From positions 233,032-297,031 of the forward strand of contig NZ_AZEH01000039.1 in NCBI RefSeq assembly GCF_001436275.1: a stretch of DNA of 64,000 nt, read 5' to 3'. This DNA is from Liquorilactobacillus oeni DSM 19972 (GTDB lineage Bacteria; Bacillota; Bacilli; Lactobacillales; Lactobacillaceae). How positions within the stretch are numbered: the stretch's first letter is position 1; each line of letters opens with the position of its first letter. A model generated the notes under the pieces. It was not told where the DNA came from. It did not search any database and worked only from the letters and a program-made list of their open reading frames with translations. A program made the position numbers and the translations under genes. This document shows, in pieces, positions 8,205 through 19,530 of the stretch.

Positions 8205-10967
8205 ATGGTTGATCTAACTAGAAGGGAGCAAATTTTATGGGCCAAAAAAAGGTCCGAAAACGGTAGTCAACGATGGCTGCCATTAATTACTCACCTAATT
8301 GATGTACAAAAAACAATTAATTGGCTGTTTAATCACTGGCTCAGTGGTGAACAAAGTCAATTAATTTCTAATGGCTTTTCTGATGAGGAAATCCAAAAAT
8401 TAGTGAAATTTATTGGATTCTCCCATGACATTGGAAAAGCAACACCGGCATTTCAAACAAAGCCATCATATGGTCGTGAACGATCACTTGATGATGAAAT
8501 TATTGAGCGTTTAGTTAGAAATGGTTTTGCAAAACTAGATGATGCACTTTTTATGTCTGCTTCAAAGTCACCTCATGCTGAAGCTGGTGAAGCAATTTTG
8601 GAAGATTTTGGTGTCCCTATTTCAGTGGGTGCTATTATTGGCGGTCACCATGGCAAACCATTGCAGGATGCACCCAGAAGACAATTGAATGACTACACGG
8701 CTAATTATTATCAAAGTGATGTTGATCAAGCGGTTCAAAAGCGTTGGAAACAGGTTCAAACAGACATCTTTGATTGTGGTTTAGAATTATCTGGATATGA
8801 AAGTATTGACCAAATTCCTTCGGTTAATCAACCACAGGCAGTCCTTTTAGAAGGCCTTTTAATTATGGCCGATTGGCTAGCATCAAGTGAATATCTAAAT
8901 GATGATGAGTCAAAACCGCTTTTCCCATTGATTCAAATGGATCAGTCTTTTACCGATATTGATATGACGAGCCGTTTTGAACACGCAATTGAAACTTGGG
9001 ATCTAAGCGGTGAATGGCAGCCACAAAGTGTTTTGACTGAAAATGATCCATACAAATCTCGCTGGGGGTTCAATGCTCGCCCGGTTCAGTCGACTACGAC
9101 TAGCGTAATTGGGGACACTATTGATCCAGGAATGGTGATTGTTGAAGCTCCGATGGGCCTTGGCAAAACCGAGATTGCTTTAGTTGCTGCTGAACAATTA
9201 GCATATAAAAAGGGTGAAGATGGTGTATTCTTGGGGTTGCCGACCCAGGCCACAACTAATGCTATGTTTGATCGGGTTGATAGTTGGCTAGAAAAACTGG
9301 CAGAAGATCAAGTTGAAAATTTTTCAATTAAATTAATGCATGGTAAAGCTCAATTTAATAAAAATTATCAAAAACTACCTTATGCTTCGAACATTGATGA
9401 TCCTGATGATTCAGGCAAGGCCGGATCCGTAGTTGTCAATTCGTGGTTTTCCGGCAAAAAGTCAATTTTAACTAAATTTACAGTTGGAACGATCGATAAT
9501 CTCTTATTGATGGGATTAAAACAAAAACATTTATTTTTAAAACACCTGGGATTTAGTGGCAAAGTCGTCATTATTGATGAAGTTCATGCTTATGACAGCT
9601 ACATGAACCAATACTTATATAAAGCAATAAATTGGCTGGGGGCTTATCATGTGCCAACCGTGATTTTATCTGCAACTTTGCCAAAAGAAAAACGAAATTT
9701 GCTTTTAATTGCATATTTAAAGGGTAAGTACGGTAAAAAGTACAAACAAATTTTTGAAGCTTCTACAGGTTGGCAAGATACACAAGCTTATCCTTTACTA
9801 AGTATTTTGGATGGCAGCAAGTTAACACAAGTTTCAAATTTTCCAGGGCAGAGCGATCAGCCGATAACCCAATTGTATGTTAAACGCCTCAATCTTGACG
9901 ATAAAACGTTGATACAGCACGTTTTACATAAAATTAGTGCTGGCGGAATTGCCGGAATTATCGTTAATACTGTCCGACGGGCTCAGGCACTTGCTAGGCT
10001 GGTCCCCAAAGATACCAAACTGATGATTTTTCACTCTGCTTTTCTTTCACCAGATCGGGAGAAACAGGAAGAGGCTTTACAAAATTCAATTGGTAAACAT
10101 GGTCAGCGCCCTACTAAAATGATCGTCATTGGTACTCAGGTATTGGAACAGTCTTTGGACATTGACTTCGACGTTTTGTATACGGACATTGCACCAATGG
10201 ACTTAATATTACAGCGAGCCGGTCGTCTTCATCGGCACGATATTAAAAGGCCAGAAGCACTTAAAGTACCGCAGGTATATGTAATGGGGATCAATGATTT
10301 TGGTGATTATGGAGATGCTAACCAAGCGATCTATCCGAAATATTTACTGATAAAAACGGATTATTTTTTAAAAAGTGAAATTACTTTACCAGATGATATT
10401 TCAAAACTTGTTCAGGAGGTTTATGATCCCCATACAGACAATCAAGTTGGTGACATTGCTGATGCTAAAGCAGAATTTGATAATAATTTTGAGACAGAAA
10501 AACATAAAGCCAATGCTTTTCAGATTGATAAACCGAGCTATGGAAGAAATGCCACCATTCATGGTTGGTTGAATCGCGGCCAAGCTGATGTTGATAAAGA
10601 TGAACAAAAAGCCAATGCGGCGGTCCGAGATATCAGAGAAACCCTTGAAGTTATTTTATTGAAACACACAAATAAGGGTGATTTTTTGTTAGATGGTCGT
10701 CATTTGGCTAAAGTTGCGCCACAAGAGATTGCCGAACAGTTGATTAAAATTCCCTCAACAGTTACACCGAGGATTGATAAAGCAATTGATGCTTTAGAAA
10801 ATTTGACGAGCAAATACTATCCCCAGTGGCAGGAAAGTTCATGGTTAAGGGGGGCACTAGCATTGCCACTAGATGATAACTCATCAGCAAGGTTAGGTGA
10901 ATGGTCCCTTAAGTACACTTCAAAGTTTGGACTAAGTTATGAAAAGGAGGATGAAAATGAGCGATAG
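8205..10967 (+). CDS. cas3: CRISPR-associated helicase-nuclease Cas3 (type I-E)
   Basis: A 920-aa fusion of an HD nuclease and a superfamily 2 helicase that is recruited by Cascade and degrades target DNA. The HD domain shows FSHDIGKA with H74-D75, SPHAEAGEAI and the GGHHGK pair of histidines. The helicase has APMGLGKTE (Walker A, about residue 314), IIDEVHAYD (DEVH box, about 456), SATLP (motif III) and QRAGRLHRH (motif VI). Length is typical of lactobacillar and streptococcal I-E Cas3. The ATG at 8205 has GAAGGGA ten bases upstream. It is the first gene of the operon and overlaps the next by 11 bases. Confidence 0.96.
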   Translation: MVDLTRREQILWAKKRSENGSQRWLPLITHLIDVQKTINWLFNHWLSGEQSQLISNGFSDEEIQKLVKFIGFSHDIGKATPAFQTKPSYGRERSLDDEIIERLVRNGFAKLDDALFMSASKSPHAEAGEAILEDFGVPISVGAIIGGHHGKPLQDAPRRQLNDYTANYYQSDVDQAVQKRWKQVQTDIFDCGLELSGYESIDQIPSVNQPQAVLLEGLLIMADWLASSEYLNDDESKPLFPLIQMDQSFTDIDMTSRFEHAIETWDLSGEWQPQSVLTENDPYKSRWGFNARPVQSTTTSVIGDTIDPGMVIVEAPMGLGKTEIALVAAEQLAYKKGEDGVFLGLPTQATTNAMFDRVDSWLEKLAEDQVENFSIKLMHGKAQFNKNYQKLPYASNIDDPDDSGKAGSVVVNSWFSGKKSILTKFTVGTIDNLLLMGLKQKHLFLKHLGFSGKVVIIDEVHAYDSYMNQYLYKAINWLGAYHVPTVILSATLPKEKRNLLLIAYLKGKYGKKYKQIFEASTGWQDTQAYPLLSILDGSKLTQVSNFPGQSDQPITQLYVKRLNLDDKTLIQHVLHKISAGGIAGIIVNTVRRAQALARLVPKDTKLMIFHSAFLSPDREKQEEALQNSIGKHGQRPTKMIVIGTQVLEQSLDIDFDVLYTDIAPMDLILQRAGRLHRHDIKRPEALKVPQVYVMGINDFGDYGDANQAIYPKYLLIKTDYFLKSEITLPDDISKLVQEVYDPHTDNQVGDIADAKAEFDNNFETEKHKANAFQIDKPSYGRNATIHGWLNRGQADVDKDEQKANAAVRDIRETLEVILLKHTNKGDFLLDGRHLAKVAPQEIAEQLIKIPSTVTPRIDKAIDALENLTSKYYPQWQESSWLRGALALPLDDNSSARLGEWSLKYTSKFGLSYEKEDENER

Positions 10968-12678
10968 GAAATTCAATTTGGCTACTGATCCTTGGCTTAA
11001 AGTGATTGAGAAGGATACAAATCAAGAAAAAACAGTTTCATTAATAAAACTGTTTCAAAATGCTCATAATTATCGAGAATTGGCTGGTGAGATGCGTTCG
11101 CAGGACTTGGCTATTTTGCGGTTTCTACTGGCAATTTTAACGACGGTTTATTCGCGATTTAATGCCAAAAATGAACCGTATGATTGGTTAACAATTGATG
11201 AAAGCACAATGCAAGTGAGCAAAAGTGTCAATGAGGATGATTATGATCAAGAAGATGAGAATGATCTTTTTGATACTTGGAAGACGTTATATCAGAACGG
11301 AAATGGACATTTCACAGAAATTGTAACGAACTATTTGAAACGGTATGAAGATCATTTTTGTCTGTTTGGTGAGCACCCATTTTATCAGGTAACTGAAAGC
11401 GAATATAACTTTTTTGTGCCAGCCAAGAAGCAAATTAAGGATGGTAAGGGTTCTGGAACAGTCGCCGTTAAACAGATTAACCGGCAAATTTCAGAAAGTG
11501 CTCATACACCGGCGGTTTTTTCTCCCAAGGTTGGTGAATTTAAAAATGATATTAAACTTGATGAACTCGTTCGTTGGTTAATTACCTATCAGAATTTTAC
11601 CGGTGTGACCGATAAAACTAAGATTAAAACTACCGAAAAATTTTCGGTTTCTCGAGGTTGGCTCTATCAGTTAAATTCGGTATTTGCAGCTGGTAATACG
11701 CTTTTTCAAACGTTGATGTTAAATCTGGTTTTAGTGAGAAAGGACAAAATGTATTATCCCCAAAAGCCTGTTTGGGAATATGAAAGTGTTGAAAACTACG
11801 TAAATAAACGAAAAAAGCAACAAATACCAGACAACATAGCAGAAATCTATACATCATGGTCACGGATACTTCATATTGATTGGGATCAAGGGGGACTGCC
11901 AACAATTTTTAGTGCTGGGATACCAATGTTTGAAAACGAAGATGCTTTCATTGAACCGATGACGATTTGGAGGATTGACAAAAAGACTAATCGATACAAA
12001 CCGGCTGTTAAATGGCTTCAGTCATTAGGGACAGCAATGTGGCGTAACTTTGGTCAATACGTCAACGTAAATGGATCTGATGATATTCATGAGCCCGGAA
12101 TCGTTGAATGGTTAAACTTATTAAAAAATAAAGGAATCATACCATACAATTTCCACTTAACCCTTGCTTCGGCTATTTTGATAAGCGATGGTAATGCAAC
12201 ATCACAGGCACCAGCAGCCGAAGTATCTGATGATATGCATATTAATGCGGCTGTGCTTTTCGATGAAAGGAATCCCGATTATTGGCCAAAACGAATTGAA
12301 GACACGATTGAACTTACCCAGGTTATTGGGAAAGACTTTTGGCGATTTGCAATGACGATTGGTCAGATTCGTAATTATGATGCTCGTTCATTTGCTAATC
12401 GTTTGAGCAGTAAATTTTATGAGAGCTTAAATGAACCATTCAAAGCATGGCTGGCGCATTTAACAAATCATGATGATCGAGAAAGGAAAATTGAATTATG
12501 GAAAGAAACCCTCCGCAAACTTGTTTTGGATGCTGCAAGCCAAGTTATCCAATCAAGTTCACCTAGAGATATCCGTGGCTTGGTAGATGATAAGGGGCTC
12601 GTAAATAATATTTTTACTGTTAATAATCATTTACGGTACAAATTACAAGTTGATCTTAAAATAGAGAGGAAAGGGTGA
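10957..12678 (+). CDS. casA: Cascade large subunit Cse1/Cas8e
   Basis: A 573-aa large subunit of the type I-E Cascade complex, which reads the PAM and recruits Cas3. The N-terminus NLATDPWLKV is the family signature, and it stands in the canonical slot between cas3 and cse2. I chose the ATG at 10957 because AAGGAGG lies six bases upstream; it gives MSDRKFNLATDPW and an 11-base overlap with cas3, implying translational coupling. Large subunits diverge quickly, so beyond the N-terminal motif the call relies on position and length. Confidence 0.93.
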   Translation: MSDRKFNLATDPWLKVIEKDTNQEKTVSLIKLFQNAHNYRELAGEMRSQDLAILRFLLAILTTVYSRFNAKNEPYDWLTIDESTMQVSKSVNEDDYDQEDENDLFDTWKTLYQNGNGHFTEIVTNYLKRYEDHFCLFGEHPFYQVTESEYNFFVPAKKQIKDGKGSGTVAVKQINRQISESAHTPAVFSPKVGEFKNDIKLDELVRWLITYQNFTGVTDKTKIKTTEKFSVSRGWLYQLNSVFAAGNTLFQTLMLNLVLVRKDKMYYPQKPVWEYESVENYVNKRKKQQIPDNIAEIYTSWSRILHIDWDQGGLPTIFSAGIPMFENEDAFIEPMTIWRIDKKTNRYKPAVKWLQSLGTAMWRNFGQYVNVNGSDDIHEPGIVEWLNLLKNKGIIPYNFHLTLASAILISDGNATSQAPAAEVSDDMHINAAVLFDERNPDYWPKRIEDTIELTQVIGKDFWRFAMTIGQIRNYDARSFANRLSSKFYESLNEPFKAWLAHLTNHDDRERKIELWKETLRKLVLDAASQVIQSSSPRDIRGLVDDKGLVNNIFTVNNHLRYKLQVDLKIERKG

Positions 12679-12687
12679 TCAAAGTTT

Positions 12688-13251
12688 ATGCCATATAAAA
12701 TTCAAAATGCTGCTATCAGAATTATCCAGAAGCTTTATGGCAATGGCAGTTTAGATAAAGCTGTTTTGGCAAGTGCAAGAAGTGGAGCAACTATTAATAG
12801 TCAGAGAGCCCAAAGAGTATGGCCAATTATGATGGCCAATCTGGACGATAATATGCTTAGTAAAACTGGTAAGCCAACATATGCTGAAATTGCGATATAT
12901 GCAGCAATTCACTTTTACGCCATTTATCAACAAGGAAAAGAAACAATTGTCTATGGTTCCGCTGGACCAGCTGAAGGCGCAGATGGACTTCAACTTTTTC
13001 AAGCATTGGCAAATTTGCGTAAGAGAGACGAAACTAGAGTAGCATTGGATCGTCGGGTTCAAGCAATCTTGGGAACGACGAATATTAATAGCGTGATTAA
13101 CGGGATTACACATTTGATTGAGATATTAAAAGCTAATCCTAATCTGCCAAAAATTGATTTTGCCAAATTAGCTGAGAATCTCTATTGGTTCCAATTAAGC
13201 TATGAGTATGCTAATAATGTCCGCTTACTTTGGGGGCAGCAGTATTTTTGA
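12688..13251 (+). CDS. casB: Cascade small subunit Cse2/Cas11e
   Basis: A 187-aa helical small subunit that forms the belly of the type I-E Cascade, two copies per complex, holding the displaced strand. The sequence has the basic helix run SARSGATINSQRAQRVWPIM early and YAAIHFYAIYQQG in the middle, usual for Cse2. It starts nine bases after cas8e and is followed 41 bases later by cas7e. Length is normal for the family. Confidence 0.9.
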   Translation: MPYKIQNAAIRIIQKLYGNGSLDKAVLASARSGATINSQRAQRVWPIMMANLDDNMLSKTGKPTYAEIAIYAAIHFYAIYQQGKETIVYGSAGPAEGADGLQLFQALANLRKRDETRVALDRRVQAILGTTNINSVINGITHLIEILKANPNLPKIDFAKLAENLYWFQLSYEYANNVRLLWGQQYF

Positions 13252-13292
13252 GTAATCACATCCGCAACTAAATTTAAAGAGGAGAAAAACTA

Positions 13293-14375
13293 ATGAGCAA
13301 AAATTTATATATTGACCTGAATGTTTTACAAACTGTACCATCATCCAACATTAATCGAGATGATACAGGAGCCCCTAAAACGGCACTTTATGGTGGGGTG
13401 ACACGGGCTCGGGTATCTTCTCAAAGTTGGAAACACGCTATTCGAACATCATTTAAAGCAGAAAACGTTGATATTGGTACCAGAACTAAAAAAGCGGTTA
13501 AATTATTGGCAGACAAAATGGTAGTGATTGATTCCTCCTTAAATGGGGAATCTGCAATCAAAAAGGCCACTGAAGTATTTAAGACTGCAGGTATTAAGAT
13601 CAATAAAGATGGTGAAACGGGAGCACTCTTACTAGTTAGCCCGGGTCAACTTGGGAAGCTGGCCCAATATGTAACGGAACATGAAAAATTTGACAAGAAG
13701 GAGATCAAAAGGGTCTTGAAGCGTGACGATTCTTTAGACTTAGCCCTTTTTGGCCGAATGGTAGCGGATAATCCTGAATTAAACGTTGATGCGTCGGCTC
13801 AAGTTGCCCATGCTATTTCTACTCATGAAATTGTTCCCGAATTTGATTACTACACGGCTCTAGATGACTTACAATCAGAAGATTCCGCAGGAGCTGCAAT
13901 GTTGGGAACAATTGAGTTTAACTCTGCTACTTTATATCGATATGCTAACGTGAATGTGAACGAACTGGTGCGAAATTTGGGTAAAGATGATGCTGTTCAG
14001 GGTATTTCTGCATTCATCAAGTCATTTGTTCTTTCAATGCCAACCGGTAAACAGAATACCTTTGCCAATAAGACTCTACCAAACTACATTATGATAACTA
14101 TTCGGACAGATACGCCCGTTAACTTAGTTTCGGCTTTTGAAGATCCGGTTAGGTCAAATCATGGATATGTTGAAAAATCAATTAAAGGTCTTGAAGACGA
14201 GTATCAGTCAATTCAGAAAAGTGGGCTGATTAACAAGCCAGCGTTAAATGTTGTTTTAATAAATGGTAAGTATGACTCTCAACTTGCTGAATCAGTTACC
14301 AACTTGGGTGAACTCCTCAATAAAGTTACCAAGACGTTAACAGAGGTGGTACAGGATGAAAACGCTAACGATTAG
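13293..14375 (+). CDS. casC: Cascade backbone subunit Cas7e (Cse4/CasC)
   Basis: A 360-aa RAMP-fold protein; six copies form the helical backbone that holds the crRNA spacer. It begins with the family motif YIDLNVLQTVPSSNINRDD and shows the conserved segments RVSSQSWK and QVAHAIST. AAAGAGGAG precedes the ATG. Its last 20 bases overlap cas5e, which is the usual close coupling in I-E operons. Confidence 0.96.
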   Translation: MSKNLYIDLNVLQTVPSSNINRDDTGAPKTALYGGVTRARVSSQSWKHAIRTSFKAENVDIGTRTKKAVKLLADKMVVIDSSLNGESAIKKATEVFKTAGIKINKDGETGALLLVSPGQLGKLAQYVTEHEKFDKKEIKRVLKRDDSLDLALFGRMVADNPELNVDASAQVAHAISTHEIVPEFDYYTALDDLQSEDSAGAAMLGTIEFNSATLYRYANVNVNELVRNLGKDDAVQGISAFIKSFVLSMPTGKQNTFANKTLPNYIMITIRTDTPVNLVSAFEDPVRSNHGYVEKSIKGLEDEYQSIQKSGLINKPALNVVLINGKYDSQLAESVTNLGELLNKVTKTLTEVVQDENAND

Positions 14376-15099
14376 ATTAACTTCACCATTGCAATCATAT
14401 GGAAATGAAGCATCATTTGCTCGAAGAACAAGTGGAGACTATCCATCCAAAAGTGCTGTCGTTGGCATGATAGCGGCAGCTTTAGGGTACAGACGAGATG
14501 ATCAACGTATTTCTAAATTAAATGAATTAAGCTTTGCCGTTCGAGTCGATCAGCGCGGCAAAAATCTGACCGATTTTCAAACCGTAGAGTGGAAGAAAAA
14601 TACCCGAAAAATTACGTATCGTAATTATTTGCAGGATGCAGTATTTATGGTTGGAATTGGTCATGAAAATGAAGCAATGATTGATAAAATTGAACAGGCC
14701 TTAAGAAACCCAAAGTTTCAATTATTTCTTGGACGACGATCGAATGTGCCAGCTGGAATCCTAGATTTAAAAGCAATTTCTAATACCAATCCAATTATGG
14801 CTTTAGAAGAACTGAAGTGGCAAGCTTCACCATGGTATCAAGAAAAAAAGTGGTGGCAAACCAAGCAAGAATTTGTGGAACACATTGAAATTATTGCCGA
14901 CGCCAATTTATTACCCCAAAAAAGAAGCATACTAGCAAAAGACCAAGTGGAATCTTTTGATCAACGAAATCGAAGACACGGATTTAGGCCAATCGCTATT
15001 GAAGAGGTTAGGTTAAAGAACCCCTATGTTGAACGAGCACAAGCCGCAATTAATCCGCAAGATCCCAATACCCATCATGATCCAATGCAATTTCTCTAG
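14356..15099 (+). CDS. casD: Cascade subunit Cas5e (CasD)
   Basis: A 247-aa RAMP protein that caps the 5' handle of crRNA in Cascade. The N-terminus TIRLTSPLQSYGNEASFARR is the Cas5e signature and PSKSAVVGMIAAALG follows, as in other family members. It overlaps cas7e by 20 bases, with its ribosome site (AGAGGTGG) inside the cas7e coding region. Confidence 0.95.
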   Translation: MKTLTIRLTSPLQSYGNEASFARRTSGDYPSKSAVVGMIAAALGYRRDDQRISKLNELSFAVRVDQRGKNLTDFQTVEWKKNTRKITYRNYLQDAVFMVGIGHENEAMIDKIEQALRNPKFQLFLGRRSNVPAGILDLKAISNTNPIMALEELKWQASPWYQEKKWWQTKQEFVEHIEIIADANLLPQKRSILAKDQVESFDQRNRRHGFRPIAIEEVRLKNPYVERAQAAINPQDPNTHHDPMQFL

Positions 15100-15112
15100 A
15101 AAGGAGTGCAAT

Positions 15113-15781
15113 ATGTATCTATCAAGAGTTCAAATTGACGTTAATAATCGTCAAAAAACTAAGGACCTAACCCATCTTGGAGCTTTTCATGACTGGATTG
15201 AACACTGCTTTCCAGATGAAATAAAGGCTCATAATCGTTATCGCCATTTATGGCGAATTGATCAATTAGCTGATAAAAAGTACCTATTGTTATTAAGCAA
15301 AGAAAGGCCGGATTTAACTGAACTTGTAAAATATGGGGTTCCCCAAACAACAATGTCACGGGCTTATGATCCATTTTTAATGCAAATTCAAGAAGGACAA
15401 ATTATGCAGTTCCGATTAACAGCCAATCCAACCCATGCTATCAAACGCCAAGACAGTAAACAGCCACGGATTGTTCCTCACATTACAATTCAGCAGCAGG
15501 GAAAGTGGTTAGCTGATCGGGCTGACAAGCTGGGATTTCAACTAGTTGAGCAAAATCAAGATAGGCTTTCGAGCGTTCCAGAGCTGGCAGCATTTGATAT
15601 TATTAACCGAGATTGGCCGATTTTGCGACATGGTGGTCGAAGAATTCGTTTGAGTCGGGTTACTTTTGAAGGCCTTTTAAGAGTCAAAAATTTGGAAAAG
15701 TTTAAACAAACATTGGAAAATGGAGTTGGACGCGAAAGGGCCTTTGGAATGGGCCTAATGACAGTTATTCCAAGAGGTTAA
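15113..15781 (+). CDS. casE: crRNA-processing endoribonuclease Cas6e (CasE/Cse3)
   Basis: A 222-aa double-RRM endoribonuclease that cuts pre-crRNA at the base of the repeat hairpin and stays bound to the 3' end. The N-terminal MYLSRVQI, a conserved His in HRYRHLWRID and the C-terminal glycine-rich loop GRERAFGMGLM are present. The ATG at 15113 follows AAAGGAG; longer in-frame starts would overlap cas5e heavily and lack a site. The gene ends four bases before cas1. Confidence 0.95.
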   Translation: MYLSRVQIDVNNRQKTKDLTHLGAFHDWIEHCFPDEIKAHNRYRHLWRIDQLADKKYLLLLSKERPDLTELVKYGVPQTTMSRAYDPFLMQIQEGQIMQFRLTANPTHAIKRQDSKQPRIVPHITIQQQGKWLADRADKLGFQLVEQNQDRLSSVPELAAFDIINRDWPILRHGGRRIRLSRVTFEGLLRVKNLEKFKQTLENGVGRERAFGMGLMTVIPRG

Positions 15782-17625
<1,844 letters not shown>

Positions 17626-17654
17626 AAATGCTGTTATGACGGGAATCGTTTAGT

Positions 17655-19309
17655 GTATTCCCCACGTATGTGGGGGTGATCCTAATTCTGCAGTAGGAAC
17701 TAACCTTTTAAAAGGGTATTCCCCACGTATGTGGGGGTGATCCTGTCCTTTCGGACAGCCCTAAAGCAATAGCAAAGTATTCCCCACGTATGTGGGGGTG
17801 ATCCTGATATTGCAAGGAAGAGGATTTATAAGAGAGAGTATTCCCCACGTATGTGGGGGTGATCCTACTTGTTAAATCCGAACCTATTTGTGCTTTAAGT
17901 ATTCCCCACGTATGTGGGGGTGATCCTATCATATAACGGCTTGTAAAGTTCTTACCGAGGTATTCCCCACGTATGTGGGGGTGATCCTAATCAAAGATGC
18001 AATGATTGCTAACCTTTCAGGTATTCCCCACGTATGTGGGGGTGATCCCGCTCATCAACGATAGGATCCAAGTCAAGAATGGTATTTCCCACGTATGTGG
18101 GGGTGATCCTGTAAGAGCTGCTGAAGTTTGTCGAAAAGCATTGTATTCCCCACGTATGTGGGGGTGATCCTAATGATGGATAGCTTATTCTTAGAAACTG
18201 TTAGTATTCCCCACGTATGTGGGGGTGATCCTGTTCTATTTTTACCATTAGCAGAGTAATACACGTATTCCCCACGTATGTGGGGGTGATCCTACTAGAT
18301 TATATTTGTTAAATCCTATAGAGGTGTATTCCCCACGTATGTGGGGGTGATCCTGTGCCATCTTGAGTTAAATCTGCATATGCACTGTATTCCCCACGTA
18401 TGTGGGGGTGATCCCACCTGATGTATAGCTCCACATTTCGGATGATTGTATTCCCCACGTATGTGGGGGTGATCCTAAAGATGAAAGGCGGATCATCTAG
18501 TAAATTAAGTATTCCCCACGTATGTGGGGGTGATCCCTTAGTTGCATTAGATTCTTTAAGAGCTTTCTGGTATTCCCCACGTATGTGGGGGTGATCCTTG
18601 CCGCTGCTTGTGAGGGTGACTTCATTGATTGTATTCCCCACGTATGTGGGGGTGATCCTTATAATACCGGTTTTTCGTTTAATATATCCTTGTATTCCCC
18701 ACGTATGTGGGGGTGATCCTTTGATTGCCATTTTGTCGGGTATCTTTTCTTTGTATTCCCCACGTATGTGGGGGTGATCCTGCTTGACTGACTTGCAATA
18801 ATCACACTTTCCAGTATTCCCCACGTATGTGGGGGTGATCCTAGCACTGTTTCAGGTATGCAGACAGACCTTGCGTATTCCCCACGTATGTGGGGGTGAT
18901 CCTAATCCAAAATTATTGGAGGCAGATGACTCAAAGTATTCCCCACGTATGTGGGGGTGATCCTGGTCAAACAGTCTATACAACGGATGTAGTCATGTAT
19001 TCCCCACGTATGTGGGGGTGATCCCATGACTATCAATTTTGTCTTGATAGAAGTAAGGTATTCCCCACGTATGTGGGGGTGATCCTGTAACTAAAGTAAA
19101 ATTATGCTTTAAAGATGAGTATTCCCCACGTATGTGGGGGTGATCCTAAAAATGCTTATTTGTTCTTAGATTATGAAGAGTATTCCCCACGTATGTGGGG
19201 GTGATCCCTAAAATTTAGCCTGCTGGCTGTGTTGTAGCAGGTATTCCCCACGTATGTGGGGGTGATCCTCGAAGATTTTGCAGTAAAGTACAACAAACTT
19301 GGTATTCCC
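17655..19309 (+). CRISPR. Type I-E CRISPR array, 27 full repeats plus a truncated one
   Basis: Repeats start at 17655 and recur every 61 bases without exception to 19241, giving 27 full copies; an eight-base remnant (GTATTCCC) lies exactly one period later at 19302. The unit is a 29-base repeat plus a 32-base spacer, so there are 27 spacers. The repeat opens GTATT, has a stem CCCCAC/GTGGGG around GTAT and ends GTGATCC plus a variable base. The eighth copy (18082) has one C-to-T change in its 5' part. Base 29 is T in 22 copies and C in five. The degenerate end marks 19302 as the trailer, so the leader is on the cas2 side. Spacer origins cannot be told without a search. Confidence 0.98.
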
Positions 19310-19417
19310 TTTAATTACAATATAAATAAACTAAATCGTTATTTTAAGCATAAGAGGCAAGTGAAAGGTACTGAGTATGGTTTTCCTTTAAATTGGAAAG
19401 AAATTTTGCTTAAATAA
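19271..19417 (+). pseudogene. Open frame across the last spacer and trailer; possible gene remnant
   Basis: Starting in the last spacer, one frame stays open for 48 codons through the truncated repeat to a TAA at 19415. Its C-terminal half reads GTEYGFPLNWKEILLK, plausible as the end of a real protein. There is no start codon or ribosome site. It may be the 3' end of a gene next to which, or into which, the array was built, or a chance open frame. I do not recognise the family. Confidence 0.25.
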
Positions 19418-19419
19418 AT

Positions 19420-19519
19420 AAAAATAAGCTCAATCTGAGAAATACCTCCAGAGTTAAAGCCCTTACTTTAAACTTTTGGGGTTATGCCTCAATCTCTAAA
19501 ATGAGATGAGCTTATTTTT
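19420..19519. terminator. Large stem-loop at the end of the CRISPR locus
   Basis: AAAAATAAGCTCA at 19420 pairs with TGAGCTTATTTTT ending at 19519, closing a loop of about 70 bases that itself holds a small hairpin (TTAAAG/CTTTAA, about 19454-19471). A and T runs on both ends suit a bidirectional terminator between the array and the convergent yitT gene. The large structured loop is unusual for a simple terminator. Confidence 0.55.
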
Positions 19520-19530
19520 AATAAAATTGC

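Noticed and set aside
17708..18847. Minus-strand open frames across the CRISPR array with repeated GSPPHTWGI, RITPTYVGNT and DHPHIRGEY segments
   Set aside because: They are translations of the CRISPR repeat in three frames (the 61-base period shifts frame by one each time); there is no ribosome site and the array explains them fully.
19302..19309. Leader at the right end of the array
   Set aside because: The only degenerate repeat is there, which marks the old trailer end, and cas1-cas2 lie at the other end.
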